Positions 10,251 through 18,627 of a DNA stretch of 64,000 nt are shown here, one piece after another (within the stretch, counting starts at the first letter, position 1; every line of letters starts with the position of its first letter). This DNA is from Cyanobium sp. NIES-981. GTDB taxonomy: Bacteria > Cyanobacteriota > Cyanobacteriia > PCC-6307 > Cyanobiaceae. The notes beneath the pieces were generated by a model. It was not told the DNA's origin. It was given only the letters and a program-made list of their open reading frames with translations, and made no database searches. The position numbers and the translations under genes are program-made. The DNA lies in the NCBI RefSeq assembly GCF_900088535.1, contig NZ_LT578417.1:1364001-1428000 (forward strand), in the 5' to 3' direction.

Positions 10251-11143
10251 GAGCCCGGCAGGGCGAACAGGCTGCCTTCGATCACCACCCGGCTGATGCC
10301 CTGGGCCAGCAGGAACGGCGCGGTGCGCTGCAGCAGGCCGGTGTCGGGCAGCTTGATCACCCGCTGGTTCCGCCCGCAGTGGCGCTTGGCCTGGCGGGGA
10401 TTCACGAACACCATGAAGGCCTGCCGCTCGGCCTCCTCGTCCGGCAGCGGGCCGAGCTCGGTGAACTCCCGCAGGGGCCGGGCCTCCAGCTCCACCTGCT
10501 TGTCCACCAGGAGGTAGGCGCTCTCGGGCAGGGCCGCCTCGGCCAGGGGCCGGCAGGTCACCGGCTGCGGCTGCTGCTCCAGGGCAAGCACGGGCACCGC
10601 CATGAACGTGGCGGCATCGTCGCGGTCCGGGTCGTCCCCGTCGGCCTCATCGCCGTCGTCGCTCTCGTCGTCGCTCTCGTCGTCGTCGCCGAAGTCGTCG
10701 GCGTCGTCGATCGCCAGCACCCGGCGGTGGTGGGGAGCATCGGCCTCCTCGTCGTCGAAGGTCTCGGAGGCCTCATCGGCCGCCTCTGGGGCCTCGTCCC
10801 CGGCCGCCGCTGTGGCCGATTCTTTGGAATCCTCAGGGGCGGCCGCCGTGGCCTCCTCTACGGCGGCCTCGGGTGCCGGTGAGGTGGCGGCAGCGGCCTC
10901 CCTGTCCATCGCGGTGCCGTCGGTGGGGGCAGGGGTGCCGGCACGCGCAGGTTTGCCGCGCCGCAGCTTGAGGCCCTCGTACTCCTGGGGGTCGAGGGCC
11001 GCCTTCACCACCCGGGTGATCGTGTTGGCGCTGCAGCCGAACACCTTCGCCAGTTCCGTGCTGGAGTCCCCAGCCCGGTAGCGCGCCACCACCTCACCCT
11101 TCTGGCCGTCGGAAAGCCGGCTCGCCACCATCGTCCGTCGCAT
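10247..11143 (-). CDS. HTH-domain protein with long acidic linker and conserved C-terminal domain
   Basis: The N terminus (residues ~8-50: SDGQKGEVVARYRAGDSSTE, then LAKVFGCSANTITRVVKAAL) is a helix-turn-helix of the resolvase/transposase-like kind. Residues ~65-195 are a low-complexity Ala/Glu then Asp-rich linker (for example DDFGDDDESDDESDDGDEAD). The C-terminal ~100 residues are ordered (SAYLLVDKQVELEARPLREF, then QAFMVFVNPRQAKRHCG) and end in VVIEGSLFALPGS. The DNA-binding role is inferred from the HTH. The acidic middle would not bind DNA and may be a spacer. I cannot assign a target. Confidence 0.6.
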   Translation of the reverse strand: MRRTMVASRLSDGQKGEVVARYRAGDSSTELAKVFGCSANTITRVVKAALDPQEYEGLKLRRGKPARAGTPAPTDGTAMDREAAAATSPAPEAAVEEATAAAPEDSKESATAAAGDEAPEAADEASETFDDEEADAPHHRRVLAIDDADDFGDDDESDDESDDGDEADGDDPDRDDAATFMAVPVLALEQQPQPVTCRPLAEAALPESAYLLVDKQVELEARPLREFTELGPLPDEEAERQAFMVFVNPRQAKRHCGRNQRVIKLPDTGLLQRTAPFLLAQGISRVVIEGSLFALPGS

Positions 11144-11218
11144 CCAGAGCAGGCCAGTGTAGGCGCCACCCTCCAGGGGACTGCCACAATGCCCCGAGCC
11201 GGCCCGCCGGGCCGGACT

Positions 11219-11292
11219 GCTCCCTTAGCTCAGCTGGATAGAGCAGCTGCCTTCTAAGCAGCCGGTCGTTGGTTCGAATCCAACAGGGGGCG
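11219..11292 (+). tRNA. tRNA-Arg (anticodon UCU)
   Basis: The 74-nt cloverleaf is complete. The acceptor stem GCTCCCT pairs with AGGGGGC (one G-U), the D arm is GCTC/GAGC, and the anticodon arm GCTGC/GCAGC has loop CTTCTAA, giving anticodon TCT. The T arm is GTTGG/CCAAC with loop TTCGAAT. CCA is not encoded. The sequence directly downstream is rich in mobile-element relics, so this tRNA may have served as an insertion landmark. Confidence 0.97.
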
Positions 11293-11476
11293 CTTGCAGA
11301 AAACCCATCTCCAGCAAGGGTTTTCAGCGATCTCTCCGCCATCCTCCTCACCGCATGGCGCTGGATGCCGCCGTGCTGGATGCCCAGGCTGGAGTGGACC
11401 AGGGGTGAACCACTGCCCTCAGCGGCTGCCTCGCACCTGTGGCTGATCGGCCCGGTATCGACCGGACTCGATTGGC

Positions 11477-11550
11477 GGTGGAGTTCCCTGCCCCAACCGT
11501 GCGGCTGGGGGCTGTCCTTCACTCTGGAGCACTGCTCGAGATCCACGTCA
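11477..11550 (-). mobile_element. Relic of the left end of an IS3-family element
   Basis: Read on the minus strand, the segment begins TGACGTGGA and continues with CTCCAGAGTGAAGGACAG and CCCCCAGCCGCACGG. This matches, with substitutions over ~75 bases, the left terminus and leader of the complete IS3 element at 21524 (TGACGTGGACCCC, GGTCCAGGGTGAATGAGAG, CCTCAGCC). No transposase remains. A weaker match in the opposite orientation begins near 11392 (TGGACCAGGGGTGAA). Confidence 0.5.
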
Positions 11551-11900
11551 CGAGAACGCACCATCGCGGCCTCTGAGACTGATGGCCATCGCGGTGCAGA
11601 GCGTTCCTGCGGCTGGTGCGACCAATGCTCCGCAGCTGCTGCACGTGCACTACGGGTCCCTGGGCGTGCTGATGTTGAAGCGGCGTTGGACCCAGCCGGG
11701 GAGTCCGTGATCCCGGCGTGCCCTGGTGATGAATGGATGACATCAGGGAGAGTGCGTTGGGGCACCAGCACGCCTCGGCCTCGACCATGGGGAGCACCCG
11801 GTGGACGTGCATGCCCATGCGATCGCCGTAGGTCAGCGCAGCTGGCGGGGTCACTGCGAGCCTGCCGCAGGCCTCCTCTTCCTTCACCCGGTGAATGAAG

Positions 11901-11943
11901 GTGTCAGGCCGGCTTGGGAAAGTGTCAGGCCGGCATGGGGAAA
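11901..11943. repeat. Two direct copies of a ~21-bp unit
   Basis: GTGTCAGGCCGGCTTGGGAAA is followed immediately by GTGTCAGGCCGGC-ATGGGGAAA. Multiple short direct repeats beginning TGTCA are typical of IS21-family termini, so this may be another element end; no istA or istB gene is recognisable beside it. The repeat itself is certain, the origin is inference. Confidence 0.55.
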
Positions 11944-12008
11944 GAGAAGCATGGATGCGAATTGACCAACATTTCGATCCGGCATAGGGTGGTCTGGCTT
12001 AACATCAA

Positions 12009-12034
12009 CGTACGAAGATACGTAGATACGTACG
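12009..12034. repeat. Small inverted/tandem repeat before the DUF2194 gene
   Basis: CGTACG occurs at both ends of a 26-bp segment, and the middle contains GATACGTA twice in tandem. It lies 28 bases upstream of the ATG at 12062. Its position suggests an operator or a promoter-proximal element, but no known binding site is matched. Confidence 0.4.
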
Positions 12035-12061
12035 CTCAGGCACGTTCCGGATCCTGAACCT

Positions 12062-13885
12062 ATGGCCGTCAGTCTTCGTGAACACACACACAGGGTGCTG
12101 ACGCGCACGTGGCACAGCCTCAAGCGATTGGAGCAGCCCAGCCGTGGGCAGGCCAGAACCCCGGAGGTCCTGGTGCTGACGCACCGTGAAGACCCGCGGT
12201 CCAATCTGCTGTCAGCGGAGCTCCAGCAGTCAGCCCACTACTGCGGGCACCGCTTGACGGTCCTTGACCTGGCGACCGAGGAACCGCTGCATGAGCTGGG
12301 GCAGTACCAGTGCATTGTTCTCACCACGGGCGTCTTGGGAAGCCGTGGGCAACCAGAGCTCGCACCCCTGGTTGCCCACATCCGCAGCGGCGGTGGCCTG
12401 GTCGTTCTGGCGCCACCCTCCACAGCAGAGCTGGACGAGGTGATCGGGATCCGCGGGCCGACCGCAGATCATGCTGCTTCCAGCTCGCAGCATGAGGCCA
12501 TCCATTTCTGCCATGACCTCTTCCCCGGGCTCAAGGGCACGACAGTTTCGACGCGCGAGTTGGCAAGCAGGATCGTTGAGTGCGATCTCTACCCCCCGGA
12601 TCAATTCACAGTACTGGCCGAGGCCGTTCCATCGCGTCGGCCACTCGCCTGGAAGGGTCGATACGGAGAGGGAAGAGTGGTGGTCTGGAATACGGAGGTC
12701 ATCACCCATCGGCTCTGCCGCGGCCTCCTCGTGCAATCACTCCTGGCAGCACAAAAGTTAGGCGTGATGCCGATCGCCAATGCCGCCATGATTCATGTGG
12801 ATGACTTTCCGGCGGCCTTCAGCGATCTCGACAGGAAGCCCCTACAAAATGAATTCAATACAACATTTCTTCCCTTCCTGGAGAACATCTGGCTGCCAGA
12901 CATCCTGACCATCAGCGAAGAATTCGGCATCCATCTCACCTTCTTCATGCCCTTTGCCTACAACGCAACCGTAAGTCCCCCCTTTGACTTTCTTGAGTTT
13001 CATGCCCCAAGCAGTTACAGAAAGGGCAGCAAGCTTCCGTTTGCTGTTCGATGCTGTCGCGCGATCGGCAAGCAGCATGAGCTGGCTCTTCATGGCTACA
13101 ACCACATCCCTCTCACGCTTACCAACTGGAGGTCGAAGAAAACTATGGTGAGAGCCCTTCGCAGAACGTTGAAGAAGTGGGAAAAACATAACCTGGGCCC
13201 TCTCCCCCGTAGCTATGCACCACCCATGAACAATATTGACCCTGCTGGCATCCGGGCGGTATCAGAGGCTGTGCCGTCCATCAAGGGGATATGCAGCTGC
13301 TTCGAGGGTGATCCGAACCTTGGAGAAGCACGGGAATTTGGTCCCGAACCTTGGGACTCTCAGCTCTTCAGTCTTCCACGGGTCACGAGTGGCTATGTCC
13401 TGACCCCCCTTCAGCAGCTGATGACTGTGTGCCAGGTAGCCATGATGGGTGGTTGGACTCACTTCATCCATCCAGACGACATCATTGACACACCTGACAA
13501 TGATACAGAACTCGAATGGAGAAGAAATCCAAAGCACCTTGCCTGGAAAACAGGAAATGCCTGCACTCTTTTAGGCGCGTACCGCCAATGGCTCCAGTTC
13601 ATGAAAAACAACTATCCTTGGCTGAGGTATCGCACCACAGCAGATGGCCTGCATGCCGTTCAAAACTACCTGACATCAAAGCCAAAGGTAAGCCACCTTC
13701 CGGGAAGAATTGAAATCAGCGCACCCGTCGGCACCTACCTTCTCCTACGTCTGCAGGAGAGCGAAAAAACTAGGGAGATAACCGCCAAACGGTTAGAGAT
13801 TGTACATCATGACGTCCTTGAAGACTTCGAGATTATCGTGATACAGATGTGTGCTGATACTGCTACACTCTCTTACAAGCTGTAG
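12062..13885 (+). CDS. DUF2194-type polysaccharide deacetylase-like protein
   Basis: The 607-residue protein has an N-terminal alpha/beta domain (~35-220) that resembles the glutamine-amidotransferase-like fold, with CIVLTTGVLGSRG and SGGGLVVL. A (beta/alpha) barrel follows with deacetylase-like residues: HVDDFP (245-250), LHGYNH (343-348), YAPPMNNIDPAG (~385) and FIHPDDI (~460). The Asp-Asp and His...His pattern is what metal-dependent NodB-like deacetylases use. Family and role in exopolysaccharide processing are inferred. Base composition is AT-richer than the flanks. It is followed 16 bases later by a methyltransferase-glycosyltransferase fusion, so the two are probably one operon. Confidence 0.62.
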   Translation: MAVSLREHTHRVLTRTWHSLKRLEQPSRGQARTPEVLVLTHREDPRSNLLSAELQQSAHYCGHRLTVLDLATEEPLHELGQYQCIVLTTGVLGSRGQPELAPLVAHIRSGGGLVVLAPPSTAELDEVIGIRGPTADHAASSSQHEAIHFCHDLFPGLKGTTVSTRELASRIVECDLYPPDQFTVLAEAVPSRRPLAWKGRYGEGRVVVWNTEVITHRLCRGLLVQSLLAAQKLGVMPIANAAMIHVDDFPAAFSDLDRKPLQNEFNTTFLPFLENIWLPDILTISEEFGIHLTFFMPFAYNATVSPPFDFLEFHAPSSYRKGSKLPFAVRCCRAIGKQHELALHGYNHIPLTLTNWRSKKTMVRALRRTLKKWEKHNLGPLPRSYAPPMNNIDPAGIRAVSEAVPSIKGICSCFEGDPNLGEAREFGPEPWDSQLFSLPRVTSGYVLTPLQQLMTVCQVAMMGGWTHFIHPDDIIDTPDNDTELEWRRNPKHLAWKTGNACTLLGAYRQWLQFMKNNYPWLRYRTTADGLHAVQNYLTSKPKVSHLPGRIEISAPVGTYLLLRLQESEKTREITAKRLEIVHHDVLEDFEIIVIQMCADTATLSYKL

Positions 13886-13901
13886 TCACTATTGTCAGAC
13901 C

Positions 13902-16046
13902 ATGGAGCGCCTCAATCTCAGCGCATCAGCAGGTTCCGGCAACAGCGTTGAAGCCTCCATACATGTAGCGCGTTATATGTTGGCGGAGAAGCTATGCCGC
14001 GGGAAATCAGTTCTTGATGTGGCCTGTGGAGAGGGGTATGGCGCTTGGCTGATGGCCGAAAAATGGGGCGCTAAACACGTTCTCGGGGTTGACTATTCAT
14101 CTGAAGCGATCCACGAAGCGAATTCGCACTTCAACTCATCCAAGCTGCACTATCTACAGCATTGTGCTGAATCCTTGATTGAGCTTAGGGATTACGGACC
14201 CTTTGATCTGATTGTTTCGATTGAGACCATCGAACACGTCAAGGACGTTGATACTTTTCTGGATGGGGTGAAGAGCTTGATGGCCGATGATGGCATCTTC
14301 ATCTGTACTGCCCCCAACGACGAATGGTATTATGGCGCAGGTGAATCTACAAATCCTTACCATCTGAGAACCTTTACCTATGGCAGCTTTCAAGACCTCT
14401 TGAACAGCAGGTTTCCCCAGGTTTCCTACGGAGTTGGAACAAAGGCTCTTGGATTCACCAATGTCTACCTCGACAAGCAGCATCGCCAGGAGGTGAGCCT
14501 GCTCAATCAGATCTGTCAAGCAGAGGCCATGGCTTCTGTGATGATCACCCCTGGCAGCGAGAGCAAAGTTAATCCCAGCACTACTGCCTATTTTTTTGGT
14601 ATTGCCGGACATCATCATGAGCATAATTCCTCCGCACTTTACCCCGCACCACTCAGCAGCCATCTTTCCATTCCGTCGGCTTGCTCACAATCCATTGCAA
14701 AGCCTAAGATTGCACTGATTGCAGACCGCCCAGGCTGGGCCTTCGACAATATTGCCAAGAACATTCAACGCCATAGTGGCAACAACTGCTCGGTTGATAT
14801 TCATTACTTGATTAACTACCCGAGCTACGCTGCCATGTACAGAGAGTTCTTTGGCGACGTTCTCCACTACGATCTGTTTCACTTCTTTTGGCGCCCTTCC
14901 TTGTTTGCTCTCTTTGAGCCCGAGAACCTTTATGCCGCAGCCCAAGACCTGCCTGACAAAGATAGAGACTTCTTTCTTTGGAACACGGCCATGGCGACAA
15001 AAACAACCTCCGTCTATGACCACCTATTCCTGAGGGACGACCCCCAGGACACCACCATGCGAAGCTTCATGCCACTGGCCGATAGCTACTCCACCTGTTC
15101 TCAGAAGCTGGCAGATATCTATGCTTCAGTTGACTTCATCAGCCCGCCAAGCCAAGTGATTACTGATGGGATTGATCTGCAGATATTCAAACCCCACAGA
15201 ATCGAAAGGCTGCAAGAAGACGGCTCAAAACGTGAGGTTGTAATTGGTTGGGCAGGCAACAGCAATTGGAGAGGCCCCAACAACGAACACGAACAGGATG
15301 ACCACAAGGGACTCAGAAGTGTCATTATCCCCGCTGTCGAGAGACTCCGGCAGGAGGGAGTATCAGCTCGAGGTCAATATCAAGATAGGGAGGTTAACTG
15401 GATTGAACACCACCTCATGCCCGACTATTACGGCCAGATTGATATTTATGTCAACGCTTCCCTGCACGAAGGCACCCCGAACCCTGTCTTGGAAGCCATG
15501 GCATCTGGCCTGCCAGTGCTCACCACCGATGTTGGTGTGGTCCGGGAGCTGTTCGGCCCATTGCAGTCGCGCTACATCGTTCAAGATCGAAACTCACCGG
15601 AGTTCTACGCCAAGCTGAAGGAGCTCGCAACAAGTCCTGAGCTGAGAAGTCAGCTTTCAGCGGAGAACCTTCAGTCAATCCAGCCATGGTCGTGGAACGT
15701 CAAAGCCAGAGACTGGCTTGCCTTTTTCTCGCACGCCATTGACGCTCGACTTGAGTCGAGCCGGCCCCACGAACAGTACTGCGTTCTCCGGCATCTTTGG
15801 AACCAGGCCTCAAGGCAGCATCAAGACGCGATTGAGAGACAACACTTGTGTGCGGCCATCGAAACTCTCCAGCGTGAACTCCAGCGTGAATGCGAAGCAA
15901 AGGGTTTGCTGCTTGAAGGAAGTCAGACATTGATCAAGTCCATGGGCCAGTTGCTCGAACGCCAGCGGAGCTGTCTGTCGAGATCCCTTCACCACCAGAA
16001 GCACGCCACCGACGTACCTCCCGAAGCACGCTTGGACCACCTGTGA
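13902..16046 (+). CDS. Bifunctional SAM methyltransferase - GT4-type glycosyltransferase
   Basis: A two-domain protein of 714 residues. Residues ~15-200 form a class I methyltransferase with motif I VLDVACGEGYG, GVDYSSEAI and FDLIVSIETIEHV. Residues ~270-640 form a GT-B glycosyltransferase with VDFISPPSQVITDGID, VVIGWAGNSNW and the C-terminal nucleotide-sugar motif EGTPNPVLEAMASGLPVL. The last ~80 residues look coiled-coil. The ATG at 13902 was preferred over an ATG 51 bases upstream that overlaps the previous gene. Codon use and GC are lower than in the neighbourhood, as for the DUF2194 gene. Acceptor and sugar are unknown. Confidence 0.75.
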   Translation: MERLNLSASAGSGNSVEASIHVARYMLAEKLCRGKSVLDVACGEGYGAWLMAEKWGAKHVLGVDYSSEAIHEANSHFNSSKLHYLQHCAESLIELRDYGPFDLIVSIETIEHVKDVDTFLDGVKSLMADDGIFICTAPNDEWYYGAGESTNPYHLRTFTYGSFQDLLNSRFPQVSYGVGTKALGFTNVYLDKQHRQEVSLLNQICQAEAMASVMITPGSESKVNPSTTAYFFGIAGHHHEHNSSALYPAPLSSHLSIPSACSQSIAKPKIALIADRPGWAFDNIAKNIQRHSGNNCSVDIHYLINYPSYAAMYREFFGDVLHYDLFHFFWRPSLFALFEPENLYAAAQDLPDKDRDFFLWNTAMATKTTSVYDHLFLRDDPQDTTMRSFMPLADSYSTCSQKLADIYASVDFISPPSQVITDGIDLQIFKPHRIERLQEDGSKREVVIGWAGNSNWRGPNNEHEQDDHKGLRSVIIPAVERLRQEGVSARGQYQDREVNWIEHHLMPDYYGQIDIYVNASLHEGTPNPVLEAMASGLPVLTTDVGVVRELFGPLQSRYIVQDRNSPEFYAKLKELATSPELRSQLSAENLQSIQPWSWNVKARDWLAFFSHAIDARLESSRPHEQYCVLRHLWNQASRQHQDAIERQHLCAAIETLQRELQRECEAKGLLLEGSQTLIKSMGQLLERQRSCLSRSLHHQKHATDVPPEARLDHL

Positions 16047-16104
16047 GCCTGCAGGATCAGAGACCAGGCGCATAAGGCTTTCCACCCAATGGCCCCGGGC
16101 CAGC

Positions 16105-17511
16105 TCAGGCAAGCCGTGCGGCCAGCCACGGCAGCACAGCTCCGGCCACACCCCCCCCGACGGCCGCGGCACCGATCAGCTGCGGCACGCTCCAGCGCCA
16201 CTGCAGCAGGGCCCACAGCGCCAGTAGCAGCACCACGGCGGCCGGAACGGCAAACTGGCCATCCGGCCAGAGCACCGGCCGGGCGAACACCACCGCCAGG
16301 CTGGCGATCACCCCCACCACCGCCGCCGTGATCGCCGTGAGCGGGGCGCCGAGGCGCAGATCGTCGCGGCTGGCCTCCACCAGCGGCGCCCCGGCCAGGA
16401 TGAAGCCGAATGAGGGCAGGAAGGTGAACCACACCGTGACCAGAGTGGCCGCCACCGCACTGGGCCAGTGGCCCAGGGAGCCGTTCCAGCCGCCCATGAA
16501 GCCCACGAAGGCCACCACCATGATCAGCGGACCCGGCGTGGTCTCCCCCAGCGCCAGCCCGTCCACCATCTGGGCCGCGCTGAGCCAGCCGAACTGCTCC
16601 ACGGCCCCCTGCACCACGTAGGGCAGCACCGCATAGGCGCCGCCGAAGCTGAGCAGGGCCACCCGCGTGAAGAAGCGGGCCATCAGCGCCAGGGTTCCCT
16701 CCCAACCGCCGGTGGCCGTGAGCAGGGCCAGCGGTCCCAGCAGGGCCAGGCCCCAGGCGAGCAGGGTCGCCGCCAGGCGGCGGCGCGAGAAGCGGGCATG
16801 GGCGGGCGTGGGCGTGTGATCGCCGTGAATCGGCGCCCCGGGCCCTTCTGGCCCTGCCGGCTCCTCTGGCTCTGCCGCCGCTGGTGCAGCTGCGCCCCCG
16901 CCCCGGCCCGGCGCCATCAGCAGCTGCGGACGCCAGCGGCCCACCACCAGCCCGCCGAGCGCAGCCGCCAGCACCACCAGCGGGTAGGGCAGCCCCAGCA
17001 CCACCAGGGCCAGGAAGGCCGCCGCGGCGATTCCCGTGAGCAGGGGGGTGGCCAGGATCCGCTGTCCCAGGCGCCAGGCGGCCACCAGAACGATCGCCAG
17101 CACCGCCGGCTTGAGCGCCGTGAACACCGCCACCAGCAGCGGCAGCTGCCCCCAGAGGGCATAGCCGCTGGCCAGAGCTATGAGCACCAGCACCGATGGG
17201 GCGAGGAACAGCCCGCCGGCGATCAGCCCCCCGGGCACCCCATGCATCAGCCAGCCCAGGTAGGTGGCCAGCTGGGTGGCCTCCGGCCCCGGCAGCAGCA
17301 GGCAGTAGTTCAGGGCATGGAGGAAGCGCCGCTCACTCAGCCAGCGCCGCCGCTCCACCAGCTCCCGCTGGAGCAGGGCGATCTGGCCCGCCGGTCCCCC
17401 GAAGCTCACCAGCCCCAGCGTCAGCCAGAACCGCGAGGCCTCCCCCAGACCCACGCCTACGGCAGAGCGTTCCGCAGGGGCGGCATGGGCGGAAGACGAG
17501 GGGCGGACCAT
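16105..17511 (-). CDS. chrA: Chromate efflux transporter, long-chain CHR family
   Basis: Inner-membrane transporter of the CHR superfamily, expected to export chromate (in some members sulfate-related exchange). The 468 residues contain two homologous halves. The first (~25-190) has LVSFGGPAGQIALLQRELV and LLPGPEATQLATYLGW. The second (~260-460) has LLSFGGAYAVLPYVVQGAVE and LALGETTPGPLIMVVAFVG. They are joined by a Pro/Ala/Glu-rich linker. It converges on the glycosyltransferase fusion and is divergent from the TauE/SafE gene. No chrB-like regulator is present. Confidence 0.9.
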   Translation of the reverse strand: MVRPSSSAHAAPAERSAVGVGLGEASRFWLTLGLVSFGGPAGQIALLQRELVERRRWLSERRFLHALNYCLLLPGPEATQLATYLGWLMHGVPGGLIAGGLFLAPSVLVLIALASGYALWGQLPLLVAVFTALKPAVLAIVLVAAWRLGQRILATPLLTGIAAAAFLALVVLGLPYPLVVLAAALGGLVVGRWRPQLLMAPGRGGGAAAPAAAEPEEPAGPEGPGAPIHGDHTPTPAHARFSRRRLAATLLAWGLALLGPLALLTATGGWEGTLALMARFFTRVALLSFGGAYAVLPYVVQGAVEQFGWLSAAQMVDGLALGETTPGPLIMVVAFVGFMGGWNGSLGHWPSAVAATLVTVWFTFLPSFGFILAGAPLVEASRDDLRLGAPLTAITAAVVGVIASLAVVFARPVLWPDGQFAVPAAVVLLLALWALLQWRWSVPQLIGAAAVGGGVAGAVLPWLAARLA

Positions 17512-17616
17512 GCCGGAGGATCCGGATCATCGGGAAGCGGCCACCATCCTCACCGGGCACCAGGATCGCCGGCCATGCTCGAACGCCGCAGGGGGTTCCG
17601 CTGCACGCAGCTCCCC

Positions 17617-17652
17617 GGTTCATGCCCCGGTTCGTGCCCCTGTTCATGCCCG
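17617..17652 (+). repeat. Three 12-bp tandem repeats at a start region
   Basis: GGTTCATGCCCC, GGTTCGTGCCCC and TGTTCATGCCCG follow each other just before the chosen ATG of the TauE/SafE gene. Because the unit is a multiple of three and contains ATG or GTG, each unit offers an alternative in-frame start, so the N terminus could vary with copy number. Confidence 0.6.
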
Positions 17653-17657
17653 CTGCC

Positions 17658-18434
17658 ATGGCCTCCGCCCTCCAGCTCAGCGCCCTCGATCTGGGGCTGA
17701 TCGCCCTGGCGGCGGTGGCTGCCGGGCTGGTGAACGCGATCGCGGGGGGCGGCTCCCTGATCAGCTTTCCGGTGCTCACCGCCGTGGGGCTGCCGCCGGT
17801 GGTGGCCAACGTGACCAACACCGTGGCCCTGCTGCCGGGCTACGCCGGAGCGGCGGCCGCCCAGCGGGGCGACCTGCGCGGCCAGCGCCGCCGGCTCCTG
17901 CTGCTGCTGCCGGCGGCGTTCCTGGGGGGACTGCTGGGCGGGGTGCTGCTGCTGGTCAGCGGCGAGGCGCTGTTCGCCAGCCTGGTGCCCTGGCTGATCC
18001 TGGTGGGCACCGCCCTGCTGGCCCTGCAGCAACCGCTGCGCCGGCGGCTGCTGGCCCATCCCCACGCCAGCCGGCCGGAGCGGCTGGAGGTGCTGGCACT
18101 GGCCCCGGTGTTCCTGGCCTCGGTCTACGGCGGCTTCTTCGGGGCGGGGCTGAGCGTGATCCTGCTGGCCGTGCTGGCGGTGCTGCTCTCCGGCAGCCTC
18201 ACCCGCCTCAATGGCCTCAAGCAGGCCCTGGCCCTGGCGGTGAATCTGGCTGCGGCCCTGCTGTTTCTGGGCTCGGGCCAGATTCACGCCACCGCGGCCC
18301 TGGTGATGGCGGCGGGGGCCACGGCCGGCGGTGCCCTCGGGGGCCGGCTGGCCGGCCGCATCAATCCCGAGCGGCTGCGGGCGGTGGTGGTGCTGCTGGG
18401 GCTGCTGGTGGCAACGGCCTTCTTTCTGCGCTGA
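17658..18434 (+). CDS. TauE/SafE family membrane permease (anion exporter)
   Basis: A 258-residue protein with about eight membrane segments. The family motif AGLVNAIAGGGSLISFPVL is at residues ~17-35, and a second half has SVYGGFFGAGLSVILLAVLA. TauE/SafE proteins transport sulfite, sulfonates or organic acids. The presence of chrA and a sulfate locus nearby fits sulfur or oxyanion movement but does not prove it. The start may lie upstream at 17646 or 17622 within the 12-bp repeats. Confidence 0.8.
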   Translation: MASALQLSALDLGLIALAAVAAGLVNAIAGGGSLISFPVLTAVGLPPVVANVTNTVALLPGYAGAAAAQRGDLRGQRRRLLLLLPAAFLGGLLGGVLLLVSGEALFASLVPWLILVGTALLALQQPLRRRLLAHPHASRPERLEVLALAPVFLASVYGGFFGAGLSVILLAVLAVLLSGSLTRLNGLKQALALAVNLAAALLFLGSGQIHATAALVMAAGATAGGALGGRLAGRINPERLRAVVVLLGLLVATAFFLR

Positions 18435-18627
18435 GCCAGACAGCAGGCTTGATTTCCCTGGTCAATGACGACTCCGCTGCGGAGGATTCCGCAGAAGGCC
18501 CCCTGGCAGACAGGCTTGCTGGCCGTGGGCCTGGCTGGCCCTAGCCCAGGCTGGCCAAGATCGTCCAGGGAATGTGCACCTGGCGAGCCGCCGCCATGCC
18601 TTGGTCTTGTGAGGAGGCCTTGTGGGG

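Larger units (their letters stand above)
11293..12061. other. Non-coding junction with mobile-element relics
   Basis: No convincing gene in 769 bases. Open frames on the minus strand read back through the tRNA and are artefacts. The stretch holds a relic of an IS3-type left end (11477-11550), a two-unit repeat of the kind found at IS termini (11901-11943), and a small inverted/tandem repeat just before the next gene (12009-12034). It marks the border between the housekeeping block and an AT-richer island. Confidence 0.6.

Noticed and set aside
11094-11771. 225-residue minus-strand frame over tRNA-Arg
   Set aside because: Its C-terminal part (CWIRTNDRLLRRQLLYPAEL) is a well-known false translation of a tRNA gene complement.
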